Shown one piece after another: positions 11,031 to 22,070 of a stretch of 64,000 bases of DNA (position 1 is the first letter of the stretch; each line of letters starts with the position of its first letter). This DNA comes from Acanthosepion pharaonis (taxonomy: Eukaryota; Mollusca; Cephalopoda; Sepiida; Sepiidae), in contig CAHIKZ030000058.1 in the NCBI GenBank assembly GCA_903632075.3, positions 1,848,501 through 1,912,500 on the forward strand, in the 5' to 3' direction. Below the pieces are notes generated by a model. The model was not told the origin of the DNA and ran no database searches. It saw nothing but the letters and a program-made list of their open reading frames with translations. A program made the position numbers and the translations under genes.

Positions 11031-11660
11031 ACTTAATTATACACTGAACATAAACTTAAATAAATGGCATCAAAAGAAATAACGTTTAAACTGTAAATAT
11101 ATTAAATAAATAGCGGTCGTAATTTATTTCATTATATAATTGGTAATAGACGTTTGGAAAAACTCGGATAGCTCAACTTGTAATAGAACAAATCGGTACC
11201 GTAGGAAAAAATCGGAAATGAAAAAAGAAAGAACCAAGAACATTAAGCGAATACGAAACCTATCGTCAAGTGCTTAATCTCCAAGTCCAAAGAGAAAAAC
11301 CCCAAACGAGTTTTACCCGGAAGATCCGTGTAGTTGGAACTTAGGTAGGTTTGTCTGGCTTCTTAGGATTATTCTAATATATATATATATATATATATAA
11401 GCAAATATATGATATAGATCCGACAGTATGAAGAAAAATATACGGAAAAAACAAACAAAAAACCTTATATGCAATTATATTACTCAATTTTTAGGAGTAC
11501 GTTTTCACAGCGTCACCCACGTGACGACAACGTGACCATGTTTAAACGGAACGCTGATCTTATAAAACTTTCATTTAACTGTTTGGATAAGTCTTGTTCT
11601 TATGTCCATCGTCTTTGTCATGTTGAATTGAAAATGTTAATTATATTTTATGAATATGTC
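11031..11660. other. No gene recognised; short (AT)n at 11379-11399
   Basis: AT-rich sequence. The 69-codon frame at 11469 overlaps the repeat tail that ends at the next module and has no recognisable domain. Confidence 0.4.
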
Positions 11661-11686
11661 CTGAAGATGGTTTATTAGACCGAAAC
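11661..11686 (+). ncRNA. Hammerhead-like module with intact core letters
   Basis: It reads CTGAAGA, one T, arms GGTT and GACC around a 5-base loop, then GAAAC. A tail of about 85 bases leads to (AT)n at 11772-11800. Confidence 0.5.
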
Positions 11687-11767
11687 GTCCGACGTTGACA
11701 TTATATTAACATTAAAGCAGCATAATTGCATATAAGGATTTTTGTTTGTTTTTTCCGTATATTTTTC

Positions 11768-11771
<4 letters not shown>

Positions 11772-11801
<30 letters not shown>
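11772..11801. repeat. (AT)n microsatellite after the module
   Basis: About 30 bases of AT, entered by TTTTTCTTCAT. The tail at 23607 enters its own (AT)n through the closely similar TATTTCTTCAT (read on the minus strand). Confidence 0.9.
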
Positions 11802-11803
<2 letters not shown>

Positions 11804-11809
11804 GTAATA

Positions 11810-12829
11810 AAAGAATACTACAGAAACATCGTGCTCAGTATAAAACTGGTTATTAAAAAAAACCAAAGTAGTATACAGAAATACAATATATAAAAGGTAC
11901 ATACATTTCACTGTTTTGGTGAATTCCTTTTATTTATGGGCAGTCACACGATTGTAAGTCGATAGATAAAAACAGGAAAGACAATTATAAATTTTAGAAT
12001 TTCATTTAGAACCACTGATATCCTGTAATGTTCAGTTCTTCTCACTTGGACTCGATCCCTGATATCCTACAAGTCGCGGCATTGCATTTGGTTTCCAAGA
12101 GGCTATCTCTCAAGTCAGTCCGTTGGTTCTTCCTACTTCTCTGACATTGCACCTAACGCAAGGTTTATTATGGCCAAGTCACATACTATATCAGTTTATG
12201 CGCTGTAGTTAAGAAACGAATCTCCTTTTTTTTTAAAAACTTGTTTGGCCATTTGAAATAAGAAAAAGCAACTAAAACAAACAATACAGCCATCTGCCTG
12301 TCAAGTGAAATGAAGAAAAAGAACTTTTACATGCAACCCTCTATTTTTTTTTATAAAAATACATGTTCACGAAACAAAAGAAAAAAAAAATCACGTCTGT
12401 GAAGCCTAGAGTTCATGATATGTAATTCCAGAAAAGATTGAAAAATCAAATCAAAAAGAAAAGAAATATGCCAACAAAATCTTTAGAGACACGGATAGTT
12501 GTAAGGAAATAGACCAGGAGAAGAAAAAAAATGGATGTTTTATTGTCTTTGGTTTATTATTGATATGTTTTATTTGTTTATTTTTTTTTTTTTGTTTTTG
12601 CAGGGACACTGGTTTTCTGTTTGTAATTTTATAAGTTTCAACGTAATAGCAAATATTGTCTATGAAGGTAAGAGGGCCGTTGCAATACTAAATCATATAC
12701 ACAAGGGCACATGTAAATGACAGACAAAAAAGAATGCAAGATGATACACAAAACGGACAATGTCATACATTAGGAATCGTGAGAAAGTCTCAGATTTACA
12801 CCTATCAAAATATGGTAAGGGTACAAAAT
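11810..12829. other. No gene recognised
   Basis: Several A and T tracts occur (12228, 12345, 12580). No domain, tRNA-like head or shared repeat was seen. Confidence 0.4.
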
Positions 12830-13300
12830 GAAATTTGCATTCGAAAATAAATCAAATTAAAACTAATACAACCTTGATCGAATTAATTGAAACAAAACAA
12901 ATACTTCCATTATCATTTAATCTTTTTCGTATTTTTCAAATAAAACATGACCCAGTGCACATGTTAATACTCCCTATGTCCATTCCGCGAAGTCGTATTT
13001 TGCAGATTGACCACAAATTTCCGATTGGATTTAAATCAGGAGAGTTTCCAAACCAGTCTATAGTACATTGATTTGCACACTAGCAAGGCTTGCCAGTTTA
13101 AAACTTTCCGATTCTCGTACACTTCCTTGGAGAAAGGTCCATCACAGACAACGGCTGTAGGACAACTAATCGACAGTCGAGACAATAGAGCCTGGGTGTG
13201 ATATATCTGATGCAATCACAGATAACGCAATATTTTTCAAGGCCAAAATATTTTACAGCCCGAAAATAGATTCCTATTGTTGCCCACCACTGCAAACGAC
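12830..13300 (-). pseudogene. Tc1-like transposase remnant
   Basis: A cut-and-paste transposase of the Tc1/mariner superfamily. On the minus strand the text DWFGNSPDLNPIGNLW at about 13010-13055 is the classic segment around the third catalytic residue of Tc1-type enzymes, followed by the C-terminal part to about 12840. Upstream, 13098-13295 reads WWATIGIYFRAVKYFG, which matches the W-W/G-A segment between the first and second catalytic residues. A stop and frameshifts separate the parts and no terminal repeat was found. Confidence 0.7.
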
Positions 13301-13513
13301 CTTATCTGAGGAAAAATAGAAATCGATTACACCTTGTCACTCCAGCGGGTCTAAAACTGACCGTATGTTGAAAGAAAAGAAACTAAAGCAGTTGTTTCAA
13401 TTAATTTGCACTAGGGTGTAGAAATTATTTTAAGATTGTTACATATTTGGGAAGAGTATTAGAATAATCGCATGCGCTGACAGCAAACGGCCTGCATACA
13501 AATGGAAAAAAAG

Positions 13514-13802
13514 TGTTAGACATTTTCATGACGGTCGTCCTCGAGTATAGAATCCAGAGGTTGGCAGTGAATATTTCGGAGACAGTAGGAAAGCGTAGTT
13601 CAGGTTCGCAGTGGATATTAAGCAGCAAAGTAGCAGAGCGTAGTTCTTCCGCCTGTCATGTTCGCCGGACAAGTTTCCTCTGGTCCTTCCGGTGAGAAAA
13701 CAAAGATGGCCGCCTTTATACACGACGGATACAGTGTTGTGCGGCTTCTGATTGGTCGACTATAAAGGGAATTAAGTCATTTTGACTCGCTCACTAGTTA
13801 CA
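13514..13802 (-). repeat. Solo LTR-like repeat, copy 1
   Basis: On the minus strand it runs from TGTAACTAGTGAGCG to TGTCTAACA, with TG...CA ends, and matches 39988-40292 over its whole length. Inside are a CCAATCAG box and, about 30 bases later, TATAAAGGCGGCC, as in a pol II promoter. No internal region or target duplication is visible, so it is called a solo LTR by its ends and promoter. A 65-codon frame runs inside both copies but is not recognised. Confidence 0.6.
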
Positions 13803-13854
13803 TAATATACATAAAAAACTGTAACAAAAAGAATTCAGTAATTATCCAAAAATA

Positions 13855-14700
13855 GAAAGGGGTGTAAGACAAGGATATGTCATTTCACCGGACTTATGTG
13901 ATTTTGAGAGAATTGGGTGTCCTGCCAGGACTTATTATTGGCGATGACAATCTTAATAGCATAAAATATGAAGATGACAATGTTGACATCAGATATGGGA
14001 AGGAATCTAAAAGAACTACAAGTAGGTAGTGAAGGAAAGCGAGGAGAAACATCATTTGCAAGAAGATAGAATGCATAGTTGTTAGCAAAATGATTAGCAC
14101 ATGCAAATTACAAATTGGAGATAACAAAATCAAACAAGTACAAAAATTTAAATATCTGGGAAGTTTTTTTTTTTTTTTTTTTTTTTTATCAGAGGCCGGA
14201 AAGTGTGACAATGAAATTCCTAGTATTTATATACAGGAAAGTTTCATTATAAACAAAGAAAAGTTTACTGAAATGCTAGGTAGTATCAGTCCTCTTCTGT
14301 GGCAGTGAATGCTGGACAATCTCCTCACAGATGAAGAAGAGGCAAGAAAAATGTAGTTTTACAGAAAGATGGACGGAACATGTGAGCAACGACGAAAGTT
14401 TTAGACGAAATCAAAACAAAAGCGACGCTGATATTTAACATCAGAAAGAGACAGTTGAAATTGCTAGAGCCACATAGTGAAGAAAGAGGACTTGGAAAAT
14501 TAGGCTCTGGTGGGACTTACTGATGGGAAAAGGGACAGAAGGAAAACAGGCATATAAACTTACATAATACTCTTGTGAATGGCAGAACGGTTCTTAGGAG
14601 AGATAACAAAAAGACAAAATGTACCACGAGTTACAAAGAACAGGATATTTTGGAGATCCATGCTCGCCAACGTTCTAAAAGGACACAGTCCACAGAATTA
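13855..14700 (+). pseudogene. LINE reverse transcriptase, C-terminal half, broken
   Basis: The ORF2 product of an apurinic-endonuclease LINE. Recognisable text in order is GVRQGYVISPDL (about 13862), IKYEDDNVDI in place of the usual YADD motif (13962-13992), CKKIECIVVSK (about 14055), CKLQIGDNKIKQVQKFKYLG (14102-14161), GKCDNEIP (about 14197), FNIRKRQLK (about 14435) and RSMLANVLKGHSP near 14660-14695. A T tract at 14166-14187 interrupts the frame just after KFKYLGS. Many stops. The D-to-E change in the active site and the shifts make it inactive. Confidence 0.75.
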
Positions 14701-14839
14701 AGTTCAACCAAGAGCCAAGAGGCACACAAAACTATATTGATTCCATTGCTAGGTCAGCTACAAAATCATTCGTTTCACTGTATCTTGAGAAGCAATTTGT
14801 CTCCAGAATCTATCTTAAATATCTATGTCTACAATTAGC

Positions 14840-15350
14840 CCGTGTTTAGTTTTCTGCTATGGTCCGATGCTCCTGCAATTTACCTTGAGCTCCTTCATGA
14901 AATTCAAAGAAGAATCAGCAATATTATTGGTCCTGATCTGGCGGCTCGGCTTCAGTCATTTTCCCCTCATCGTAAGCTTGCTTCTCTATGCCTTTTTTAT
15001 AAATAATTTCATGGTAATTTTTCGGATTAGCTCTTCACTATGGTACCTAGAGTTTTTTCTTTGTAATTTAAGCGCAGTACTAGACTGGGGTAAAAAAAAT
15101 CTCATCAGTTTACAGTTAAGCTGGATAGATGTAGCCGTATGTTCTATGGTCGCGTTTTCTTTTCTTGCACATTCGTTTGTGGAACTCCTTTCCGTTTCTA
15201 CGTTTTCCAATCAACATTAATCTGCAAAAATACAATCGCTTTCTACTGTCTTCCTGATTAATCTTTTCTTTTTCCGCACATTATTAATGTTTCTATTCCT
15301 AATTCTTGCACACACTGTATATTTACTGCCTTGCATGAGGTGATGCTGAT
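14840..15350 (+). pseudogene. LINE 3' end (jockey/CR1-like), decayed
   Basis: The decayed reading includes ISNIIGPDLAARLQSFSPHR (about 14912-14975) and FYKFHGNFSD, which parallel the better preserved copy at 35760. The copy ends near 15345 with CTTGCATGAGGTGATGC, the degraded form of the usual ...CTTGCCTGGGGTGAA end. No long (AT)n follows here. Confidence 0.65.
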
Positions 15351-15499
15351 TTAAAAACAAAGAAGAAAAAGTTGGTTACTAAATGAAAGGAAGTAAAAAT
15401 CTAATGGATATGTAGATGTTGAAACCCGGAGTGACGAGGTGAACTTGCCCGCGCGCCTATAAATGCGAGAACGGAATGTCGTATTTTGGTCGATAGCAA

Positions 15500-15935
15500 A
15501 ATCTCTGGTTGTCGACGTCTCTGCCTCCGTCTGGGAAGATAGTCAGCTACACGAACCCATGTATAAGGGGACTACGGACAATATTTGCCCGTGCATATGG
15601 GCTCGTTAAAGCCCCACGTTAAAAACGGCCTTGTGCCACGTTCCGCCTTGTGGGAAGGTCTTCGCTAAATACCAAGACAGCAAAATCTTTATGTTTGATA
15701 ATACTCTTGTCGGAATCTGTGTCTCCTGGCTGAGTGGAACCCATATGAAGCTATACCGAAGAGCAGACTCTCGTCTGTGAATGTAGTCACCTACACAACC
15801 CCGCGAACACGGGGTTTACGGGGAAATTTTCACTGAACCTACTGGCTTGTTATTACCCCACGTAAATTAAACGGCCTTGTGCCACATCCAATCTCCTGCG
15901 AAAGATCTTGGGTAGATACTGAAAAGGCAAAAGTC
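15500..15935 (+). repeat. Unidentified ~245-base tandem repeat, two units
   Basis: Two diverged units share CGGCCTTGTGCCAC at 15626-15639 and 15872-15885, with a CCCACGTAAA-like run just before it and a GGGAAxxTCTT-like run after. The units are richer in GC than the surroundings. Two further units are at 17025-17485. No open frame, tRNA-like promoter or known element was recognised. Confidence 0.65.
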
Positions 15936-16266
15936 GTATTCAGCGGTCGTCTGAGAAAATACAGTGAGAAACAGCAGCTGGACTTAATCTAAGAGTAACT
16001 GAACTCCGCTAAGGAATAGACACACTGAAACAGTAGGATATCAATTGATCCCGTGCCTGAAGAATTTCAGAGTGTAGTCTTCGAGAAAGCATTGGAACCG
16101 TTGAACAACGTATAAAAATGCAAAAACCAATAGAGTATTATAAAGTCTCAAGATATATTCAAATATCAATGAAGGTTCTGAATGTATGGCCTTTTGCCAA
16201 GACAATTCATACTGAGTAAATAACAAAGCAGGTGTAAAATGCACCAACAACTGAGACATCTATTTA
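15936..16266. other. No gene recognised
   Basis: Sequence between the unknown repeat and the Helitron. A CTGAAGA at 16058 is not followed by a matching hairpin and GAAA. Confidence 0.4.
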
Positions 16267-16838
16267 TCTCTATAATTCTAAAAATATGTATGTATGTGTG
16301 TGTTGTTTATGTTTCCACAGTTTTCATTGGATTTCGATTAATTTTTTTTTTGTTTGATAGATAATTCTTCAGTACTGGTTTTGAGTTCAAATTGGCTGGA
16401 AAAAAATTACAACCTTGAAGGTGAAAAATCGAAAATCTGACTTTTTTACACTTAGCGCAAAAATCAAAGGCAGAATTTAATGTCTGTAAAAAACAGCGTA
16501 TAATCAATTTAGAGAGCTGAAATCTAACGCAAAAGATTATTAGAATTATAAAAAAAATATATATATATTATAAATAAAAATTATCGTATGTAATTATTAT
16601 GACGATCCATGGAAGAGGTTCCATCATTGCAAGATTGAGAATAAAAAAAAAAAGTTTCTTTTCAGCCCCACTTCAAATTGTTAACACCCCCCCCATTTGG
16701 GGATGTGTCTCAGTTGATCTCAATTGCTGTTATTAATATTGATTTTCAGGTGGGCTTAGTTTAAACTTAAACAGCTCCTAATGAAAGGCAATATTTCCCA
16801 GTAATGAAATATCCGGTCGAAGACGGGTATACTGCTAG
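16267..16838 (+). mobile_element. Short non-autonomous Helitron
   Basis: It begins TCTCTATAATTCTA after an A and ends with a small CCG...CGG hairpin (CCGGTCGAAGACGGG at 16813-16827) followed by GGTATACTGCTAG before a T. Insertion between A and T, a 5' TC, a hairpin near the 3' end and a 3' CTAG are Helitron hallmarks. About 570 bases, with no Rep/helicase, so it would depend on an autonomous partner. Confidence 0.6.
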
Positions 16839-17024
16839 TTTTTTATATATTGGAATCTATGCGAGTTTAATATAAATCTATATGGATTTTAATTTAAATA
16901 TAAGATGATTTTCACGAATTCTATTTCACATATATTTGACATCAATTATTTATAATTTATATATGTGATGTAGCATAATTACGAAGGATAATGGTTATTC
17001 ATATAAATACAGTAGTAAACACTG

Positions 17025-17485
17025 TATGTTGGTCTGCATGTCAGAGATTCGTCCCCAGCTGTGCTGGTCAAAATCTCTGCCTCTGAACAGAGTGGATCTA
17101 CAGACGAGCCTATGTCGAACGTCAGAGTCTCGTCTCGGGAAACACCAGACCCCGTCTTTCTATGGGGAAATTTTGGCAGAGACTACGAGCTCGGATACCA
17201 CGCATTAAATTCGGCGTTGTGCCGTATCTGACCGCGGGGGGTGGCTGGTAGATATGCAGCAGTTGGAAATCCATCTCCAGCTGTGCTGGTCAAACTCTCT
17301 GCCCGGAGACGGGTCTATGTCGATGGGCAGAGACTTGTTTCGGGAAACTGCTACCAGATCCCGTTTTACGCAGGATTTACGATGAATTTTTGGCCGAGCG
17401 TACGGGCTCGGATACCCCGATTTTAAATTCGGCCTTGTGCCACCTCTGACCCTGTGGGACAGTTGGCGGATATCCTGCAGTTGGA
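17025..17485 (+). repeat. Unidentified tandem repeat, two further units
   Basis: The two units here are closer to each other than to those at 15500: both contain CCAGCTGTGCTGGTCAAA (17056 and 17278), a GGGAAAC run, GGGCTCGGATACC or its GAGCTCGGATACC form, and CGGCCTTGTGCCAC (17430) or CGGCGTTGTGCCGT (17212). Spacing is about 218 bases. Open frames of 60-100 codons cross it on both strands but follow from the GC content. Confidence 0.7.
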
Positions 17486-17975
17486 GATTCATTGTGGAAT
17501 TCACTTGACTCACTTCTAGCAGTTGACTACTTCTACATGACGCAGGCGAATCTTATATGTGTTGTTCTTGTCCTAAGTACTATTATCCATTACAAAGCTT
17601 CGTATTATTATTCTATTTAGTAACTTTCCGTGCAGAGTTCATTTTAGGTCTGTGACATTCCAAGACTGGCGACATTTTACCAACGAGGTTTGCTCGTTTT
17701 TTTATTTATTTTTTTTTGTCATATGTTGAAAATAATCACACTATTTCAAACATCATCATCATCATGATTATTATATTGAATTGCTAATGTATACTGAATT
17801 GTATGGTATAAACACATTTAAAAGCCTTCGTAAATAAAATAAATGTATTACTTGCTTAACGGCAATGGTCTACAGACGACAAAAAGATGTGTCGCAATAT
17901 ACTTGTATATGGAAAGTATAATTTTCCATCTCTTTAAAAATCTCACCATTTATAGCTTTCACACATACGCATATA
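17486..17975. other. No gene recognised
   Basis: AT-rich sequence with a T tract near 17698-17716. Confidence 0.4.
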
Positions 17976-17977
17976 AG

Positions 17978-18024
17978 CACGCACGCACACACACACACAC
18001 GCACGAACACACACACACACACAT

Positions 18025-18086
<62 letters not shown>
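17978..18086. repeat. Compound (CA)n-(TA)n microsatellite
   Basis: CA-type repeats with variants at 17978-18035 pass directly into (TA)n at 18036-18086. The Tyr-Ile and His-Thr frames here are repeat artefacts. Confidence 0.95.
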
Positions 18087-18089
<3 letters not shown>

Positions 18090-18670
18090 AGAAATTCCAA
18101 CAGAATCCAGAAAGCACTGGATGGCCGTTACGTACTATAATTGAGACTCATCAGCAGTGCGCATCCACTACCGAAAACTGAACCTGGGTCTGGGTGTGGG
18201 GGCACAGTTCTATAGGCGAGAGAAAATGTGATGAGTTCCACTATGGAATTTGTGAAGAGCGGCGCTATATCGAGTCTAATTCGTCACCTCTTCGTCACGT
18301 TGGTACAGTTGGTATGGCGCTTGCCTCGTATCATAAATTCTTACGATATTTTCTGGCTTTAAATAGCCTTCAAAATGTTGGTTCATCGGCGAAACATGTC
18401 AAAGTGGACGTTATCCAAAAAAGCTTAGAACCAGCTCGTCTCGAAGACTATTAGTGCTGCAGCGACACCTATTTTCGCGTCTCGGCGGGTAATCACTCAT
18501 GCGTAGCGCGGCTTGGGAAAAATAGTTCTGGCCGTGGATTTTCATATTTTTTTTATCAGGTATTCTCGAATGCGCTGAGTGAAAGAGGTAATAGATATTG
18601 TTTAGATTAAAATGTGAACACGTGTATCCACAAAAAATTTTTGAAGTCATAAAAGAGTCAAATTAAAAAT
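18087..18670. other. Unclassified repeat-like sequence
   Basis: CGGCGAAACATGTC at 18387-18400 resembles the 3' flank of the hammerhead-like modules, but the CTGANGA part is not recognisable. No gene. Confidence 0.3.
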
Positions 18671-18679
18671 TAATCTATC

Positions 18680-18681
18680 TA

Positions 18682-18765
<84 letters not shown>
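18680..18765. repeat. (CT)n-(AC)n-(AT)n microsatellite
   Basis: A compound tract that borders the 3' end of the minus-strand LINE copy beginning at 18775. Confidence 0.9.
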
Positions 18766-18770
<5 letters not shown>

Positions 18771-18774
18771 TAAG

Positions 18775-19095
18775 CATTTCACCCCTAGCAAGGCGGGAAG
18801 CCACTAGTACGCAAAGGGGTTACAGAGGATTTGGAGGGAGAGCAGATAGTAATGGTAGAGACAAGGGTGAGAAGTATAGTGGATAGATCAAGGCAACTGG
18901 AGATGTCGATTGACATTACATTTGAATAGTTGGAGATTAAAGCTATCAGGGAAACAGGAACAGGGAAGGGAGCTCCACAGTCGAGAGGTGCGAGACATGA
19001 AGCTATTGGAGTAGAAGAGGAGATTACATTTAACATTTTCAACAGTGAAAGGGTGAGAGCGGGATGCCAGTCTCGTAGGACGCTTGAATTCGCAA
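18775..19095 (-). pseudogene. LINE 3' end (jockey/CR1-like)
   Basis: On the minus strand it encodes pieces such as FKRPTRLASRSHPF-like text near 19050-19090 and LWSSLPCSCFPDSFNLQLFKCNV-like text near 18905-18990, then a 3' UTR ending CTTGCTAGGGGTGAAATGC at 18778-18795. The DNA matches the plus-strand copy at 35990-36315 closely. It ends against A/T tracts and (AT)n on its 3' side, and a second (AT)n at 19098-19136 marks its 5' truncation. Confidence 0.8.
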
Positions 19096-19096
19096 A

Positions 19097-19097
<1 letters not shown>

Positions 19098-19136
<39 letters not shown>
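19098..19136. repeat. (TA)n microsatellite
   Basis: About 38 bases between a LINE 5' truncation point and a possible mariner end (ACGAGGATAAGTCAAAGG). Confidence 0.9.
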
Positions 19137-19264
19137 GAGGATAAGTCAAAGGTGATCCGTACTTTTGTCATAATATATCTTTAGGTTTGTCACGTTGCCT
19201 TCCGCTCACGCGTGTTTGTATTTGGAGATATTGTCATCTCGACTGTACTAGTTATCATGATGTT

Positions 19265-19691
19265 GTTACAGTGTAAACATGACCGCTCCAGAGGCAGTGT
19301 GCACCAATGAGACACAAAGAACAATAGTCCAATTCTGCAGAGAACCTACTACCTCACAGATGATAACTCGCCTGTTTGCCATGACCATCTCTCAAGCTTC
19401 CTGAATCTTCTCGTCAGTGCTGTAGTTTGATGGGTGTCCTAATTCACTTTCACACGTGGCACTTGTCTGGACCCTTTCAAAGTTCTCGATCCATGCATAG
19501 ACTCTTCTAGGCAGTTGTGTACTGTCGCCATTTTGTGTTAAAAACCGCCGATGAATTTCACCTACTGACACAAATACTGACCAGTGAAATCTGATTACTG
19601 CTCTCTTTTGCTCCTTAGGACACACTGCTGGCAGACAGGCCAAGCTTACACTATAATAACAGCAAAAAAAAAAAAAAAAAAAAACTGGCAC
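19265..19691 (-). pseudogene. Mariner-like transposase N-terminal domain fragment
   Basis: The minus strand reads EQKRAVIRFHWSVFVSVGEIHRRF, then YAWIENFERV, then PSNYSTDEKI, and after a frame change MVMANRRVIICEV. This is the paired helix-turn-helix of the mariner-type family represented by SETMAR-like/GVQW3-like (FLJ37770-type) proteins, which binds the transposon ends. The catalytic domain is absent. A (T)n tract (minus strand) precedes the frame. The run CGAGGATAAGTCAAAGGTGA at 19136-19155 could be its terminal repeat, but no partner was found. Confidence 0.65.
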
Positions 19692-19816
19692 GGTGTCAAG
19701 CTCAAACTTCGATCACGTGATCACATAGTAACAACTATAAGCACGCATGATCAGTAGGCAGTGTAAAAACCTAAATAAATGTTATGGCAAATGTGCGTAT
19801 AATTCTAATCATGGTC

Positions 19817-19818
<2 letters not shown>

Positions 19819-19884
<66 letters not shown>
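19819..19884. repeat. (AT)n microsatellite
   Basis: About 66 bases of AT at the 3' truncation of the minus-strand LINE that follows. Confidence 0.95.
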
Positions 19885-19885
<1 letters not shown>

Positions 19886-19886
<1 letters not shown>

Positions 19887-21640
19887 AGAAAGAGAGATTA
19901 TATAAAAATGGCTTAAATTTAAGCATTCTTATATTTCCGTGGAACTTCTCCTAGACAAGGTTGAACAATTCACAAATTTTGCATATCAAAATATTGGTGC
20001 CACATTTGCATATTTCAGCTGAAATTCCATCTCCGCCGGAGGCTTTTCCATTCGAAAGTTGTTGGATAGTTTTTTTTTTAGCTCGAAGGTTGAAGGGTTA
20101 ACAGGAAAGCTTTGTACAACAGGTCTCCGCAGGAAGATTATTTATTACTTCTGTATTAACATACGAATCCTGATCTAGGGCCGTGGAGAAGTGTTCTGTC
20201 CAGCGTTTGATAATGTGACCTTTGTCTGTCAAAAGAATGTTATTTGAAGAAAAGATTGGTGATAGACCGCTGGGAATGGGACCAAAAAAAACCTTCACGT
20301 TTTGGTAGAATGATTTGACGTCACTTCTGTCAGCAGCCTTCTGTAAAGCTTTAGCCTTTGCTGTCCACCAGCCCTCCTCATCTTCCTCGATTTTGCTTGA
20401 GACTTTCCGTTGGCTGATTTAAAGGCCTGTTTCTTTGATAGGCATGCTTTGTCTGCCTTTCAGACCTGATGACATTTATGCATGTTTTCAAGGCGAGATT
20501 TAATTTCAGGATCGTTTGAATCAAATCAGTCATAATGTTTTCGCTGAACATACCCGAGTGTTTTCTTTTTGCCGAGTCATACATTATGTTTTGTAAGCAG
20601 ACCATGCTGTTTCAACTTCATTACCTACATCCACAGATGAAAGTTTTGAGTCAAACAATGTTTGGAAGAGTCTAATGTTTCCCTTGTCTTTCAGTTTTAT
20701 GTCTACCTTTTATGGCGGTTTTACTCGATTGTTTCTAACAGGCTTCTTCAATGGAATTGCTTTATGCAAGCAAACAATGTTGTGATCTGAGCAACATTGA
20801 CAGATTGCCAGTGATCGCGTCAGGTTCATGTCGTGGCGATTACGACCACGAACGAGGATGTAGTCAATGAAATGCTCGTGCCCTGATTTAGGAGGTCGCC
20901 ATGTAATTTTGAAAGTAGTTGGTTGTTGGAAAAATGTTGTGTTGGTGATTACAAGATCGAGTTCACTGCAAAGAGACAGCAGCAATACCCCATTAGAATT
21001 TGATTTATCGACACCATGTTTTCTAATGCCTTTACCCCAGGATGGTGTGTCACATCCAACACGAGCATTGAAGTCCCCCATCACATAACGTTTGTCAAGA
21101 ATAGACGTCTGCTTAAAAATTCCCGACGGTTGGAGTAAAAGGATTCTTTTACCTCCTTAGTAGAGTCGATGGTAGGCGCATAATATCTAATTAAGGTGAC
21201 ATGCTTACCCTTACAGATAGGTAAGCGAAGAGACATTAGCTTGTGAGAAATATTAGGTTGGTGCAAAAATAATGACGTAATAATGTCGTTTTTGAGGTTA
21301 AAAATACATCAAAAAACGACATTGTTACGTCATTATTTTTGCACCAACCTAATACTAACTGAAAGTGATTCCAGTCGTGACACAAGATCGTTTCTGAGAG
21401 TAAATTCTACGCCAGATTTTCTTTTCGCAAATTCAGTTCGTTCTACCCAGAAGAAGGTGTAGCCACCTTGCAATTCTTTGAGTTGCCCACTGTCTGGAAG
21501 TCTGGTTTCTGATAGAGCAGCATTAGTGATGTTGTTCTGTTTAAGTACTCGTGCGATAATGGCTGTTCTGCGTTCAGTTTTTTTTTGTCCTGAAGACTCC
21601 ATACATTCCAAGATGCTATGAACATGTTTGTTTGATTAAG
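19886..21640 (-). pseudogene. LINE ORF2: endonuclease and start of reverse transcriptase, broken
   Basis: Endonuclease nicks the target and RT copies the element there. On the minus strand the order is ASWNVWSLQDKK (21619-21584), NNITNAALSETRLPDSGQLK (about 21538-21480), CKGKHVTLIRYYAPT (about 21215), MMGDFNARVGCD (21084-21049), GHEHFIDYILVRGRNR (about 20885-20838) and CCSDHNIVCLHKAI (about 20797-20750), all typical of the apurinic endonuclease. Then comes the linker, the N-terminal RT text GPIPSGLSPIFSSN (about 20283) and LSNNFRMEKPPAE (about 20065). It is cut at (AT)n before the catalytic motifs. A palindromic MITE splits the endonuclease at 21253-21352, and stops occur elsewhere. Clade among APE-type LINEs is unsettled. 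Confidence 0.8.
21253..21352. mobile_element. 100-bp palindromic mariner MITE inside the LINE
   Basis: The ends are TTAGGTTGGTGCAAAAATAA and its reverse complement. The two halves pair over nearly the whole length, and TA duplications flank it at 21251-21252 and 21353-21354. The end sequence is very close to the human Hsmar1/MADE1 type of terminal repeat known from the literature, so it belongs to the cecropia-like mariner group. It encodes nothing and needs a transposase from elsewhere. Confidence 0.9.
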
Positions 21641-22070
21641 TTTTGATTTTCTGAAATTTCGGATGCGCAGTTTGGCTACCCAGCCATACGCACCTTATGA
21701 CAGGGTCATGCTCGGACATACAATTTTTAGGTCGCCTTTTATTGACCCTTCCTCATAAGAGGAAAGCAGTGTCATGCCCAAATAGGGCTGCTTTGTTATG
21801 ACAGGAGGACATGAAGTGCAACAATGTTATCAGGAAGTTTGACCTCCTCAGGATCTGAAATACATTGGTTAGTACGTGGTTGACCACCCAATATACAAAA
21901 GGGGGTGTTGATGTCAGCCTTTGCCGACTCTGGTATGAGGGCTGGTGCCTATAATCATTTCTGTGGACTTGTAGATAGCTGGTGGCTATATATATATATA
22001 ATCCTTTCTGTGGACTTGTAGTTAAATTGGCGGCGCCCATCTCTTCTCAAAGTTCATGGCCTACAGTCGG
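21641..22070 (-). other. Probable 5' part of the LINE at 19886
   Basis: The sequence continues upstream of the endonuclease start with open stretches (PRTNQCISDPEEVKLPDN, about 21880-21825) but no recognised domain. A short (TA)n lies at 21990-21999. Assignment as LINE leader rests on position only. Confidence 0.35.

Noticed and set aside
16058..16100. CTGAAGA followed by GAGAAAGC
   Set aside because: The intervening bases do not form a convincing hairpin of the module type.
17843..18100. Open frames rich in YIYIYI, HTHTHT, CVCVCV or SLSLSL
   Set aside because: They are translations of (AT)n, (CA)n and (CT)n microsatellites here and at many other places (28062, 38716, 46104, 53362, 57908, 60116, 62409) and are not genes.
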